Source: Stappia stellulata DSM 5886 (GTDB lineage: Bacteria; Pseudomonadota; Alphaproteobacteria; Rhizobiales; Stappiaceae). From it: a stretch of DNA of 64,000 nucleotides. Below the pieces are notes generated by a model. It worked only from the letters and a program-made list of their open reading frames with translations. It ran no database searches and was not told the DNA's origin. Below are positions 36,944 to 47,095 of this stretch, piece by piece. Position numbers and translations under genes: made by a program. The stretch's first letter is position 1, and each line of letters begins with the position of its first letter. The stretch covers positions 246,843 to 310,842 of the forward strand of contig NZ_KE384082.1 of the NCBI RefSeq assembly GCF_000423705.1, read 5' to 3'.

Positions 36944-39900
36944 CTAGCGGTCCGGCGTGACGTCGATGAAGACCGGCGGATCGAGCGGGGGCAACAGGCG
37001 CAAGGGCTCGCCCGTTTGCGAGTCACCCGGTTCCGTTTCAGACGGCGCCACCTGCCCTGTCGCGTCGATCTGTTCCAGAGCCGAGCGAATCCTGTCGCCG
37101 AAGCCGGTGTCGCCAGACGGCGCTCCCGCCCGACCCGGTTCGGACTGCGCCTCCCGGCTCCTCGGCATCGCCGGTGCCGATGGCGCGGATGGGCGCGCGA
37201 CCGCCGGAGCGCGCGGGGCGGTCGGTGCCGTGACGCCCGGGCTCGCGGGAGAATCGATCGCGGGTTCCCGCGGAGACGCCGCCGCCTCGTCCCGGACCTC
37301 GGGCCGGGGTTGGGGCGCAGCCGGTTCCGGATCGCCCTCAAGCCGCTTCTTGGCATCTTCCCGGCGCTTTTCGCGTTGCAGCTGCAAGGTGCGCTCTTCC
37401 ATGGCGCTTTCGCGCGCATCGATTTCCGCCTGTAGCTCCTCGATGCGGCGCACCTCGCGTTCGAAGGCGCGCAGGGTCAGGAAGGCGGTGAAGGGTGCGA
37501 TATCGATCGTCCGCCCGGGATCGGCGAGCGCACCGGAAAACACCAGCCCGACCTCGGGCTCCGCGCCGGTAACCGCCTCCGCGCCTGGATCGACCTTGAG
37601 CGAGAAATCGCTGTCGATCGTCCGCGCATCGAGATCGATCTGGGCATTGCCGAAGACGGTGGCGCGGGCATTGTCGAGCGTCACATTGCTTACTCGCACC
37701 ACGCCGCCGGCAACGGTCGCGCCCGCCTCAAGCGCGGCAAAGGGCAGCCGTCCCGCGTCCAGATAGCTTTCGAAGGCCGCGCGAATGGCCTCGTCATCCA
37801 GTTCCAGTCCGGCATCGGCCGCGCGGATCACCAGATCGAAGGCCTGAGGATTGACGCCCCGGATTTCACCGTCGCGGATGGACACGGTCGCTCCGCCGGA
37901 CAGACCCGACACGATCCCGGCCAGCGAGCGCCCCGTGCCCTCCAGATCGAGCGACAGGTTCATCCGTCCCGTAGCCACCGGACGGGCGTTGCGACGCCAG
38001 ATGAAATCGCCGAGCGCACCGTCCTCGACACGCAGCGACGCCGTGAGCCCGGCCTGCCCGCCGGTACGCTTGAGGGCGAAAGCACCCGAAAGCCGCCCGC
38101 CGGCAAGGCCCGCCTCCGCCACGTCCAGCGTCAGAGAGTGTTCCTTCAGACCCAGCGTCCCGCTCATGTCGCTGGCCTCGAGACCTCCGGCAAGCGGCAT
38201 GCGTGCGGCGGTCACGTCGAGCGCGATATCCACGCCCGTCACGACCGGTGGACCGAAGGCAATCGCCGGCCACTCCGCACCGCTTCCGGCAACCGTCAAC
38301 TGGTCGGCGCCAAGCAGAAGGTCGCCGAGCGCTGCCGGATCGAGCACGGAAAGCGCTGCGGTCCCGCGCAGCTGCGGCAGCAGGTTGGAAACGTTGCGCC
38401 GGAGATCGACCTCAAGATCGGCGTCCACCTCGGTGCCGGCGACCCGTCCGGACAGGCCGCGCAGCGAAAAGGCGTCGCCCTCTCCCTCCAGTGTCGCCAC
38501 CAGATCGACATCCCCGACGGAACTCGACAACGACGGGAGGCGCCCCGTCACAAGGGTAAGCGGCAGGAGATCCGGCGCCTTGGCGCGAAGATCCGCGTCG
38601 TAACCTGCCGGTGCGCCGTCGGGCAGGCGCAACGTGCCGACGCCGACCAGCGACGCATCGTCCAGATAAAGCCGTGCGTAGCCGTCGAGCCCCTGCTGCG
38701 CGATGCCCGCGCCGCCCAGCTCGATCCGCGCCTCGCCGAGCTGCGAAACGGGAAGGACGGTCAGGCCCAACTGGCGCAGCAAGTCGCCGCCATCCGCGGC
38801 AGTGAAGCCGGCCTCGAAATCCAGATCGGCATCGCGCCACGCGTCCATGCGTCCGCGCAGGCCGAGGCCGACATCGACCGCGGTGCCGCCCGCGGTGCCC
38901 GACACGGTAACGGTCGCCTGTGTGCCGGCTTTCGCATTGCCACCCGCCGCCTCGCCCTGGAACGCGACATCGAGCCTGGCTGGCGCGAAGAGCTCCGGCC
39001 GGTCGGTGAAGAGCGCGAGCGTGTCGGCGTTCGGCAGCACGGTTTCCAGAAGCGTCGCGACACCGCCCAGCCGGTCGGCATCGACCGTCAGCTGCATGGC
39101 GCCTGCCGGAGCGGTGGACAGATCTGTGATCCGCCCGCTTGCGCCGAGCCGCGCACCGGCAAGGTCGGCCACCGTCAGATCCTCGATGGCAAGCGTATCG
39201 CCCTCGTAGGACGCGCGCAGCGCAATCGACGAGGCGACGAGATCGCGCACTTTCAGCTTTTGTGCAAAAAGCCTGAGCGCCACCTGGGTTGCGCTCTTGC
39301 CCAGGTTTTCGAAAATGCCCTTGTCACCGCCGAGGAAAAGCCGCGCCAGCAACGCCGCCTGATCGGCATCCAGCAGATCGGCATCGAGATCGGCTTCGAA
39401 GACCGGCGGCCCGCTGCGCGGCTCACGATAACTGATCGCCCCGCGTCCCTGCTCACCGGCAAGTTCGAACACGAGATCGGTGAGCGCCAGCCCGGCGGGC
39501 GATGCCTCGATCCGGCTTTCCAGTGCAAAGGGATCGACGACGGCATCGAGCACGATGCCCTGCCGCCACCAGTCGGCGAAGACATTGGGCTGGGCGACAG
39601 ACGCCGCGAAGTCGCCCCTAAACCCCGCGCGCGGGCGAAGTTCCAGATCGCCGCGCACGAGAAACGGGCTTCGGCCGGGCATTTGCCCCGAGACCTCGGT
39701 CAGCCGCCAGCCGCTCGCCAGACGCTCGGCTTCAAGCCGCACGTCCTGAACCAACCCGCCGCCGGCCACAACGGCGGGCACGTCGAGCGCGATCCGCCCG
39801 TCGATCGGCGGATGCGGCAATCCCTGCAGCGCGGTCAGCAGCAGGCCGCCCGCCTCGCCCGGCGAAAGCGGGTCTTGCGGCCCGCGGCCGGCGATCCGGT

Positions 39901-40807
39901 CGAGATCGATCTGTTTGGCCGCGCCGGTGAAGTCGAAACGGGCCGGCGTGGAAAAGGCAACCTCCAGACCGCCTTCCAGCGTGACCGGACGGTCTTCGGG
40001 ACCGTAGCGCAGGGTCGCCTTCGACAGAACGAGCCGGGCAACATCGAGCGCGAATGTCCCTTCGCTGACCCAGCGCGGTGCCACTGTTTCCTCGGTCATG
40101 ACGGAGTTCAGCGTATAGGCGCCTTCATAGGCGGGCCGCCCCTCTTCCAGCGAGACCTTCCCGTCCATCACGAGGTCGACGGGGACGGAAACCGGCGTGA
40201 TCCCGGCCCTGAGCCGCAACGCGCCCTCGGCATCGCGCCGTCCGGTCGCCAGCACCACGGTCGCGCGCCGGCCCTTGTGGCTCACCATTCCGTCGAGCTT
40301 GTAGGGTCCCAGCAGCGAGCGCGCGCCGACCAGCAGGTCGATATCGTCGAGGACGTGGCTTTGCCCGCTGCGCGCATCGATCACGGTCACCCGTCCGTCG
40401 CGAATGGTCGCGCGTTCCAGCATCACCAGATCCGGGTCGACATCGCGCAGATAGCCATCGCGATTGAGGCCCGTGAACCAGTCGAGACGGCCCTCTTCGT
40501 CGAGCGAGAGCCGCAGCGACGGTTCGTCGAGCGTCATGTCGATGATCCTGACCTCGCCCTTCAGAAGTGGCGGCAGTTCGATGCGCACGCCAAAGCGCGA
40601 CACGGCGAGCAGCGGATCCTCCGGTTCGCCGACGCGCACGTCCGAGAAGGTCAGCGTCGGGGTCGGCAGCAGGCGCATCTCCGCATCGCCCATCACCGCG
40701 ACACGGTGACCGAGCAGGCGTTCGCCGTACTCCTCGAAGGTGCTGCGATAGGCGGTCCAGTCGACGAAGAACGGGCCGATGAGCGCGGCGAGAAGCACCG
40801 CGATCAC
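36944..40807 (-). CDS. Large AsmA-family protein
   Basis: A 1287-residue inner-membrane-anchored periplasmic protein of the AsmA family, which spans the envelope as a long beta groove and moves or tends lipids. The N-terminal hydrophobic helix (AVLLAALIGPFFVDW) is followed by RSTFEEYGERLLGHRVAVMG and LTFSDVRVGEP, the AsmA signature. The C-terminal AsmA_2 part holds MNLSLDLEGTGRSLAGIVSG and GGATVSIRDGEIRGVNPQAF, and a Glu/Arg coiled coil (about 1100-1150) and Pro/Ala-rich end follow. GTG at 40807 is the first standard start; the helix seems to begin earlier at a CTG at 40840. Confidence 0.88.
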   Translation of the reverse strand: MIAVLLAALIGPFFVDWTAYRSTFEEYGERLLGHRVAVMGDAEMRLLPTPTLTFSDVRVGEPEDPLLAVSRFGVRIELPPLLKGEVRIIDMTLDEPSLRLSLDEEGRLDWFTGLNRDGYLRDVDPDLVMLERATIRDGRVTVIDARSGQSHVLDDIDLLVGARSLLGPYKLDGMVSHKGRRATVVLATGRRDAEGALRLRAGITPVSVPVDLVMDGKVSLEEGRPAYEGAYTLNSVMTEETVAPRWVSEGTFALDVARLVLSKATLRYGPEDRPVTLEGGLEVAFSTPARFDFTGAAKQIDLDRIAGRGPQDPLSPGEAGGLLLTALQGLPHPPIDGRIALDVPAVVAGGGLVQDVRLEAERLASGWRLTEVSGQMPGRSPFLVRGDLELRPRAGFRGDFAASVAQPNVFADWWRQGIVLDAVVDPFALESRIEASPAGLALTDLVFELAGEQGRGAISYREPRSGPPVFEADLDADLLDADQAALLARLFLGGDKGIFENLGKSATQVALRLFAQKLKVRDLVASSIALRASYEGDTLAIEDLTVADLAGARLGASGRITDLSTAPAGAMQLTVDADRLGGVATLLETVLPNADTLALFTDRPELFAPARLDVAFQGEAAGGNAKAGTQATVTVSGTAGGTAVDVGLGLRGRMDAWRDADLDFEAGFTAADGGDLLRQLGLTVLPVSQLGEARIELGGAGIAQQGLDGYARLYLDDASLVGVGTLRLPDGAPAGYDADLRAKAPDLLPLTLVTGRLPSLSSSVGDVDLVATLEGEGDAFSLRGLSGRVAGTEVDADLEVDLRRNVSNLLPQLRGTAALSVLDPAALGDLLLGADQLTVAGSGAEWPAIAFGPPVVTGVDIALDVTAARMPLAGGLEASDMSGTLGLKEHSLTLDVAEAGLAGGRLSGAFALKRTGGQAGLTASLRVEDGALGDFIWRRNARPVATGRMNLSLDLEGTGRSLAGIVSGLSGGATVSIRDGEIRGVNPQAFDLVIRAADAGLELDDEAIRAAFESYLDAGRLPFAALEAGATVAGGVVRVSNVTLDNARATVFGNAQIDLDARTIDSDFSLKVDPGAEAVTGAEPEVGLVFSGALADPGRTIDIAPFTAFLTLRAFEREVRRIEELQAEIDARESAMEERTLQLQREKRREDAKKRLEGDPEPAAPQPRPEVRDEAAASPREPAIDSPASPGVTAPTAPRAPAVARPSAPSAPAMPRSREAQSEPGRAGAPSGDTGFGDRIRSALEQIDATGQVAPSETEPGDSQTGEPLRLLPPLDPPVFIDVTPDR

Positions 40808-40883
40808 GCTCAGGCCGATCGTAATGTAGATCGAATTCAGAAGCCTTCTCCCTCAATCATGCGCGTGGAAATCCCCATCGCGC

Positions 40884-42299
40884 TCACGCCGCCGGCACGA
40901 TCTTGCCGGGGTTGAGAATATTGTCGGGATCGAGTGCCGTCTTGATGGCGCGCATCACGCCGAGGCCCGCGCCATGCTCGCGCGCCAGATATTTCATCTT
41001 ACCCTGCCCCACGCCGTGTTCGCCGGTGCAGGTGCCGCCCATCTCGATGGCGCGCCAGTTCAGCCGTTCGATGAAGTCTTCCGTCGTCTCGATTTCCTTC
41101 GGATTGTCGGTGTCGACGAGAACCAGAACGTGGAAATTTCCGTCGCCGACATGACCGACCAGAGGCGCCGTCAGGCCAAGGCGCTCGATATCGCTGTTGG
41201 TTTCGCCGATGCATTCGGCGAGCCTGGAGATCGGCACGCAGACATCGGTCGACACCCCCTTGGCGCCGGGCCGCAAGCCCATCGCCGCCCAATAGGCATC
41301 GTGGCGGGCCTTCCACAGCTTGGTGCGGTCTTCCGCCTGTGTCGCCCAGACGAAGTCGCCACCGCCGCTGTCGCGGGCAATCTCGCCGAAGAGCTCGCTT
41401 TGTTCGCGCACGCCGGCCGGCGTGCCGTGAAACTCCACGAAGAGCGTCGGCGTCTCGGCGAGGTCAAGCTTGGAATAGGCGTTGCAGGCCCGGACCTGCA
41501 TGGCGTCGAGCAACTCGATGCGCGCCACCGGCAGGCCGCACTGGATGGTCATGATCACGGCGTTGCAGGCGCTCTCCAGATCGGGGAACGGGCACACGCC
41601 CCCCGACACCGCCTCGGGAATGCCATGAAGCCTGAGCGTCACCTCGGTGATGATGCCGAGCGTCCCTTCCGAGCCGACGAGCAGACGCGTCAGATCGTAG
41701 CCGGCCGACGACTTGCGCGCCCGCCCGCCGGTGTGAACGACGGTGCCATCGGCCATCACGGCCGTCAGCGCCATCACCGTGTCCTTCATCGTGCCGTAGC
41801 GCACCGCGTTGGTGCCCGACGCGCGTGTCGCGGCCATGCCGCCAAGGCTCGCATCCGCACCCGGATCGATGGGAAAGAAAAGCCCGGTATCGCGCAGATG
41901 CTCGTTGAGCCGTGTACGGGTGACGCCGGCCTGAACCGTGCAATCGAGATCCTCGGCGTTCACCTGGAGCACCTGGTCCATCTGCGACATGTCAATGCAC
42001 ACGCCGCCCGCCGGCGCGTTGACATGGCCTTCCAGCGACGACCCCGTGCCGAAGGCGATCACCGGCACCTTGTGCTCGGCGCAAATGCGCACGGCCTCGG
42101 CAACCTCCTCGGTGGAATGGGCGAAGATGACGGCGTCCGGCGCCTGGTTGGGCAGCCAGGTCGTCGTATGCGCATGCTGCTCACGCACGGCGGCGGCTGC
42201 GGAAAACCGCTCGCCGAAGCGCTGCGCAAGCACTTGCAGCGCGACGCCGATTCCCTTCTCGTTTCGCTCCACCGGCATTTGCATCGAGGCAAGCGTCAT
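40884..42299 (-). CDS. FAD-linked oxidase, D-lactate dehydrogenase type
   Basis: The 471-residue flavoprotein has the PCMH-type FAD domain (DAVIFAHSTEEVAEAVRICA near 54; VIAFGTGSSLEGHVNAPAGG; PGADASLGGMAATRASGTNA near 145) and the FAD-oxidase C-terminal domain with VGHVGDGNFHVLVLVD and GTCTGEHGVGQGK near 418. This is the D-lactate dehydrogenase (cytochrome)/glycolate oxidase GlcD layout; D-lactate is my best guess. ATG at 42299 has ctggag upstream, so I did not use the longer frame. It is divergent from the thioesterase. Confidence 0.9.
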   Translation of the reverse strand: MTLASMQMPVERNEKGIGVALQVLAQRFGERFSAAAAVREQHAHTTTWLPNQAPDAVIFAHSTEEVAEAVRICAEHKVPVIAFGTGSSLEGHVNAPAGGVCIDMSQMDQVLQVNAEDLDCTVQAGVTRTRLNEHLRDTGLFFPIDPGADASLGGMAATRASGTNAVRYGTMKDTVMALTAVMADGTVVHTGGRARKSSAGYDLTRLLVGSEGTLGIITEVTLRLHGIPEAVSGGVCPFPDLESACNAVIMTIQCGLPVARIELLDAMQVRACNAYSKLDLAETPTLFVEFHGTPAGVREQSELFGEIARDSGGGDFVWATQAEDRTKLWKARHDAYWAAMGLRPGAKGVSTDVCVPISRLAECIGETNSDIERLGLTAPLVGHVGDGNFHVLVLVDTDNPKEIETTEDFIERLNWRAIEMGGTCTGEHGVGQGKMKYLAREHGAGLGVMRAIKTALDPDNILNPGKIVPAA

Positions 42300-42497
42300 C
42301 GACGTCTCCAGATCCCTTGGCTTCTTACCGTTTCCCAATGGAACGGCGAGTGTGCAGCGGCGGGATTTGCCTTCGCGCGCACCCTCGGACTAGGTTTGGC
42401 GCACACTAGCAAAAACGGCCATCCCGGCCAAAGACTTCCGAGCATCGGCCTGCCTTTTGCGCCGTTTCCCATTCACCCCGAACGAAAGAGCAGGACC

Positions 42498-42992
42498 ATG
42501 ACAACCGCCTCCCCGCAGGGTGCCCCCTTCAAGGGCTCGCTGCAAACGGTCAAGAGCGAGTGGCTCGACTACAACGGCCACCTCAACATGGCCTATTACA
42601 ACGTCCTGTTCGACACCTGCATCGACGAGGCTTTCATCAGTCTCGGTCTCGGGCCGGAGTATGTCGCGAGCCGCAACGCCTCCTTCTTCACCGCCGAGGT
42701 CCATCTTTGCTACCTGCGCGAGCTGGAAGAGCATTCTCCGGTGTATGCCACCGTTCAACTCGTTGATTTCGACGAGAAACGGGCGCATCTCTATCAGGAA
42801 CTCTATCATGCCGAGGAAGGATTCCTGTCCGCGACCTCGGAACAGGTCTCGCTGCATGTCGACATGGGCGCTCGCAAGGTCGCACCCTGGCCCGACGATG
42901 TTCGCGAGAAACTGGAGCGGATGAAACAAGCCCATGCGGTGCTCGGCCGCCCGGAGCGCGCCGGCCGCCGGATTTCGATCACAAAACGCTAG
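42498..42992 (+). CDS. Hot-dog thioesterase family protein
   Basis: The 164-residue protein has the 4HBT-type hot-dog features: SEWLDYNGHLNMAYYNVLFD near 23 with the HxNxxxY pattern, LGPEYVASRNASFFTAEVHL, and ELYHAEEGFLSATSEQVSLH. Relatives act on betainyl-CoA or other small acyl-CoAs in carnitine or choline degradation; the substrate here is unknown. ATG at 42498 has agga upstream. The reading frame extends far upstream without a start signal and is not used there. Confidence 0.85.
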   Translation: MTTASPQGAPFKGSLQTVKSEWLDYNGHLNMAYYNVLFDTCIDEAFISLGLGPEYVASRNASFFTAEVHLCYLRELEEHSPVYATVQLVDFDEKRAHLYQELYHAEEGFLSATSEQVSLHVDMGARKVAPWPDDVREKLERMKQAHAVLGRPERAGRRISITKR

Positions 42993-43026
42993 GGCGGGAC
43001 CGCCCGGCGCAAACGGATCCCGATCC

Positions 43027-44670
43027 ATGATCCGCCTGCCAACGATAGTAAAACGCCTGCCGGTGATCGCCGTGCGCTGGATCGAGCCGAACATCCGGTT
43101 GTTCCGCACGACGCGCCTTCCGCTGGTCTGGGCGCTGGCGATCGTGATCGGCGTGCTCACGGCCGCCGCCGCGATCCTGTTTCGCCTCGCCATCGGCGCC
43201 ATCCAGTGGACATGGCTTGGCTCCTCGGCGGAAACGGTGGTCTCGGCCGTGGCCGGAGTGCCATGGTGGATGGTCCTGATCGCACCGGCGGCGGGCGGCT
43301 TCCTCGTCGGCCTCTACCTGACCTTCATCCAGCCGAAACAGCGCGCCGGGGGCGTTGCCGACGTGATCGAGGCGCGCGCGCAAGGAGGACGCGGCCTTGC
43401 GCTGTGGCCCGGGCTTTCCTCCGCCTTCGTCACCGCGCTCTCGCTTGGCAGCGGCGCCAGCGCGGGTCGCGAGGGACCGGTCGTGCATCTCGGCGCGACC
43501 ATCGGCACCGCGCTTTGCCAGACGTTCCGGCTTCCGGATGCGGCCCGGCGCATGTTGCTCGCCTGCGGCGTGGCAAGCGCCGTCTCCGCCTCCTTCAACG
43601 CCCCCATCGCCGGCGTGCTTTTCGCCCATGAGGTCATTCTCGGCCATTATGCGCTGACCGCCTTTGTGCCCATCGTCATCGCCTCGGTGCTTGGCACGCT
43701 GATGGCGCAGGCCTGGTTCGGCGATGTCGTCGCCTTCGTCATCCCGCAGTACCAGATCACCTCGCTTTTGGAGGTTCCCGCCTTCGCGCTTCTCGGCCTC
43801 ACCTGTGCCGCCGTTGCCGTTCTCTTCCAGTTCGCGCTGATCGGCTCCGACTGGGTCGCGCGCAACATCCCCATGCCGCTGTGGCTCCGCCCGACGCTCG
43901 GCGGATTCGCAGTCGGCGCGATTGCCATCGCCTATCCCGAGGTCCTGGGCGTCGGCTACGAGGCGACCGACGCGGCGCTGAAGCACCAGCTTCCGCTGAC
44001 GACGTTGCTGATCCTTCTGGTGGCCAAGACCGCGGCGACCTCCATCACGCTCGCCTCGCGTTTCGGCGGCGGCATCTTCTCCCCCGCGCTCTATCTCGGA
44101 GCGATGTGCGGCGGTGCCTTCGGCCTGATCGCCGCCGCCGTCTTTCCCGAGCTTGCCTCCTCGCACGGGCTCTATGCGATCCTCGGCATGGGCGCGGTGG
44201 CGGCCGCCGTTCTCGGCGCGCCGTTTTCAACCACGATGATCGTCTTCGAGCTGACGGGCGGCTATGCGCTGTCCATCGCCCTGCTGATCACGGTCTCGAT
44301 CGCGACGGGCCTGACCCAGGCCGTTCACGGGCGCTCCTACTTCCACTGGCAACTGGAGATGCGCGGGGTGATGCTGCACGAGGGCGCCCACAAATGGCTG
44401 GTGCGTATCGTTCATGTCTCCGACTTCGTGGAGCGGCTGGCGGAGGATGCGGAGCCGGGCGAATTCGATCCGGCAGCCGGCGAGCCCTACCTTCATCTGA
44501 CGGATACGCTGGAAACCGCGCTGAAGGTTTTCGACGACAGCGGCCGAAACCGACTGCCGGTGGTGGACGGGGCCGATGCGACACGGGTGATCGGCCACGC
44601 AACTCATGTGCGGGCGCTGCGCTTCTTCAATGCCGAACTGATCAACAACCAGGTCGAGGAACACCGCTGA
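43027..44670 (+). CDS. ClC-family chloride channel/antiporter with CBS-like tail
   Basis: A 547-residue membrane protein with ten or more hydrophobic segments. The anion filter motifs are GSGASAGREGPVVHLGATIG near 143-162 (with the gating Glu in GREGP) and FGGGIFSPALYLGAMCGG near 340. The C-terminal part after 450 holds one CBS-like unit (LHLTDTLETALKVFDDSG, RNRLPVVDG). The gating Glu suggests Cl-/H+ exchange or gated flow. ATG at 43027, 34 bases after the thioesterase stop. Confidence 0.93.
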   Translation: MIRLPTIVKRLPVIAVRWIEPNIRLFRTTRLPLVWALAIVIGVLTAAAAILFRLAIGAIQWTWLGSSAETVVSAVAGVPWWMVLIAPAAGGFLVGLYLTFIQPKQRAGGVADVIEARAQGGRGLALWPGLSSAFVTALSLGSGASAGREGPVVHLGATIGTALCQTFRLPDAARRMLLACGVASAVSASFNAPIAGVLFAHEVILGHYALTAFVPIVIASVLGTLMAQAWFGDVVAFVIPQYQITSLLEVPAFALLGLTCAAVAVLFQFALIGSDWVARNIPMPLWLRPTLGGFAVGAIAIAYPEVLGVGYEATDAALKHQLPLTTLLILLVAKTAATSITLASRFGGGIFSPALYLGAMCGGAFGLIAAAVFPELASSHGLYAILGMGAVAAAVLGAPFSTTMIVFELTGGYALSIALLITVSIATGLTQAVHGRSYFHWQLEMRGVMLHEGAHKWLVRIVHVSDFVERLAEDAEPGEFDPAAGEPYLHLTDTLETALKVFDDSGRNRLPVVDGADATRVIGHATHVRALRFFNAELINNQVEEHR

Positions 44671-44691
44671 GCGGGCGCCCCGCCCGCCTCC

Positions 44692-46506
44692 TCACAGCGG
44701 TGACGTCGCCTTTTCGAGCCAGGCTTTCGTCTCGGCGTCCACCAGCGGGCCGATCTCGGCCAGGACGCGGGCGTGATAGCGGTCGACCCAGGCCTGTTCG
44801 TCAGGGCCGAGCATTTGTGTGTCGATCAGCCGCCGGTCGATGGGGGCAAGCGTCAACGCCTCGAAGCCGAGCATCGCCCGTTCGCCGCCCTCGATGTCGC
44901 CCGGCCCCGTCACCAGTTCCAGGTTTTCGATGCGGATGCCGTGGCTTCCGGCCTTGTAGTAGCCCGGCTCGTTGGAAACGATCATGCCGGCTTCCAGCGC
45001 TACATGGCCGGTCTTGGCGATGCGCTGCGGCCCCTCGTGCACCGAGAGATAGGACCCGACGCCGTGACCGGTCCCATGGTCGAAATCAAGGCCGGCCTTC
45101 CAAAGATCAATGCGCGCGAGCGCGTCGATCTGTGCGCCGCTGGTGCCCCTCGGGAAACGCGCGGTCGCAATCGCAATGTGCCCTTTAAGCACCAGCGTGA
45201 AATGGCGTTTCATCTCCTTCGACACGGATCCAACGGCAAGCGTGCGGGTGATGTCGGTCGTGCCGTCTTCATATTGCGCGCCGGAATCGATCAGGAACAG
45301 GCTGTCCGGCGGAATGACCTGGTTGCTCTGGCGGTCGACGCGGTAGTGGCAGATCGCGGCATTGGGACCGGCGGCGGAAATGCTGTCGAAGGAGATCTCC
45401 TTGAGCACACCCGTTTCGGCGCGAAACGCCTCCAGCTTCTCTGCAACGCCGATCTCGTCGAGTGGGCCTTCGAGGATTGCCCTGTCGAACCAGGCGAGGA
45501 AACGGGCATAGGCAGCGCCGTCGCGCAGATGCGCCGCCCGGGCGCCGGCGACTTCCGCCTCGCTTTTCACGGCCTTGGCGCGGGTGATCGGATCCGCGCC
45601 CTCCTTGATACTGCCGCCGGCCTCGATCACCGCCGTTGCGAGCGCGTCGCCCGCCCAATCGGGATCAAGCATGACGGTCGCCCCCGCAGCGCCCATCTCC
45701 GTGAGCGCCGGAACGAGCCCGGCCGGCTCCTCGACCTCGGCAAGGCCGGACAGGTGATCGCGCACGGAATTGCTGAGCTTGCGGCCATCGATGAAAAGAC
45801 GCGGGCGTCCCGTCGCCGGTAGGATCGCGAAGGAAAGCGGCAGGGGCGTATGCGAGACATCGCTGCCGCGAATGTTGAGCAGCCAGGCGATGGAATCGGG
45901 CTGGGTCAATACGAAGGCATCGGCCCGCGCCTCGCCGACCTTTGCGCCCATGCGCGCGATCTTGTCGGATGCCGCCTCGCCGGCCAGCGCTTCCGGATGG
46001 GCAGCAACGGGGCCGAGCGGCGGCGCGGGACGGTCGCTCCACACTGCATCGACCGGATTTTCGGCAACCGCAACCAGCTCGGCACCCGCCGCCACGCAGG
46101 CGGCCTTGAACCGGCGGGCGCCCGAAATCGTGTGAAGCATCGGATCGTAGCCAAGTCGCGCACCCGGCTTGAGCGTCGCCTCGAGCCAGTCCGCGGGCGG
46201 GGTCTCGATCAGATGCATCGGGGTGAAGACTGCCGTGTCGACCTGCTCGCGCACCTGAATGGTGTAGCGCCCGTCGACAAAGATCGCCGCCTCGTCGGCG
46301 AGAACAACCGCGATACCCGCGGAACCGGCGAAGCCCGTAAGCCATTCCAGCCGCGCGTCGGACGGCGGCACATATTCGCCCTGATGCGCATCGCCGCGCG
46401 GAATGAGGAAGCCGTCCAGCTTGCGCCGGACGAGGTCTTGCCGCAGCGCCGCGCAACGCGCGGAACCAACGGAGGGGTCGATCATGCTGTCGAAGGTCTG
46501 AAACAT
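44692..46506 (-). CDS. pepP: Xaa-Pro aminopeptidase (M24B family)
   Basis: The 604-residue cytosolic peptidase removes N-terminal residues before proline. Two creatinase-like N-terminal domains are followed by the pita-bread domain with metal ligands in LIDSGAQYEDGTTDITRT (two Asp), DHGTGHGVGSYL (His), SNEPGYYKAGSHGIR (Glu) and IENLELV (Glu). The length fits the long, eukaryote-like APP1 type common in alphaproteobacteria. It is convergent with the ClC gene. Confidence 0.93.
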   Translation of the reverse strand: MFQTFDSMIDPSVGSARCAALRQDLVRRKLDGFLIPRGDAHQGEYVPPSDARLEWLTGFAGSAGIAVVLADEAAIFVDGRYTIQVREQVDTAVFTPMHLIETPPADWLEATLKPGARLGYDPMLHTISGARRFKAACVAAGAELVAVAENPVDAVWSDRPAPPLGPVAAHPEALAGEAASDKIARMGAKVGEARADAFVLTQPDSIAWLLNIRGSDVSHTPLPLSFAILPATGRPRLFIDGRKLSNSVRDHLSGLAEVEEPAGLVPALTEMGAAGATVMLDPDWAGDALATAVIEAGGSIKEGADPITRAKAVKSEAEVAGARAAHLRDGAAYARFLAWFDRAILEGPLDEIGVAEKLEAFRAETGVLKEISFDSISAAGPNAAICHYRVDRQSNQVIPPDSLFLIDSGAQYEDGTTDITRTLAVGSVSKEMKRHFTLVLKGHIAIATARFPRGTSGAQIDALARIDLWKAGLDFDHGTGHGVGSYLSVHEGPQRIAKTGHVALEAGMIVSNEPGYYKAGSHGIRIENLELVTGPGDIEGGERAMLGFEALTLAPIDRRLIDTQMLGPDEQAWVDRYHARVLAEIGPLVDAETKAWLEKATSPL

Positions 46507-46783
46507 GCGCCAAACGCTAGATCAACTCAGGATCAAGCGAAAGCCGTTTGTGCACCGCCTCCAGGCAGACCGCCCAACTCCTGTGCAAGACCGCAAATAT
46601 GCAACGCCATCCGGCCCCACATCCATACCGCATTGCAATATTATGAATTCGCACATGCAGCAATCGCAGCACAGCCATGCACTTAATGCTCTTTTCGGAT
46701 GCGGCCGGGGTCACCATACTCAGTGTCAAGAATTCAAGGGAGGAAGCTCTTTCTCAAGAGACCTCGAACCGGAGAGACACATC

Positions 46784-47008
46784 ATGGCCATCGCCACCTT
46801 CACATCGACTTCGCATGCCGGCGCTTCGCGCGGCTCGTCCAAGGGCTTCATGCATCGCGCCTTCTCGTCGCTGGTGACCGCGCGCGAGCGTCAGGCCCGC
46901 CGCTACGTCAACGGCTACCTGCTGTCGCTCGACGATGCGACGCTCGCGGCCTACGGCTACGACCGCGCGGAACTGGAACGTCAGGGATCCGCTTCCTCGG
47001 TATTCTGA
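46784..47008 (+). CDS. DUF1127 small protein
   Basis: The 74-residue protein ends with RARRYVNGYLLSLDDATLAA-like residues: the C-terminal RQARRYVNGYLLSLDDATLA and YGYDRAELER form the Arg-rich DUF1127 motif. ATG at 46784 has ggagag upstream. Such small proteins are linked to stress and phosphate or RNA regulation in Rhizobiales. A terminator follows at once. The 280 bases before it, after pepP, hold both promoters; I see no gene in it. Confidence 0.82.
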   Translation: MAIATFTSTSHAGASRGSSKGFMHRAFSSLVTARERQARRYVNGYLLSLDDATLAAYGYDRAELERQGSASSVF

Positions 47009-47040
47009 CAATCGCACCGTCACATCGGCGGTCCGACGAA

Positions 47041-47068
47041 AAAACCCGGCCATTCGGCCGGGTTTTTT
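47041..47068. terminator. Bidirectional terminator between DUF1127 gene and prmA
   Basis: aaaacccggcc-attc-ggccgggtttttt: an eleven-base-pair stem with Ts on both strands between convergent genes. Confidence 0.95.
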
Positions 47069-47095
47069 ATTGCCTGCTTCGCCGGACCGACAGGC

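Noticed and set aside
38138-40915. 925-codon plus-strand frame opposite the AsmA-like gene
   Set aside because: It mirrors a gene with clear family features and a membrane anchor; the frame itself has none.
40974-42497. Upstream extension of the thioesterase frame
   Set aside because: It is antisense to the FAD oxidase; the ATG at 42498 has a ribosome site and begins the conserved domain.
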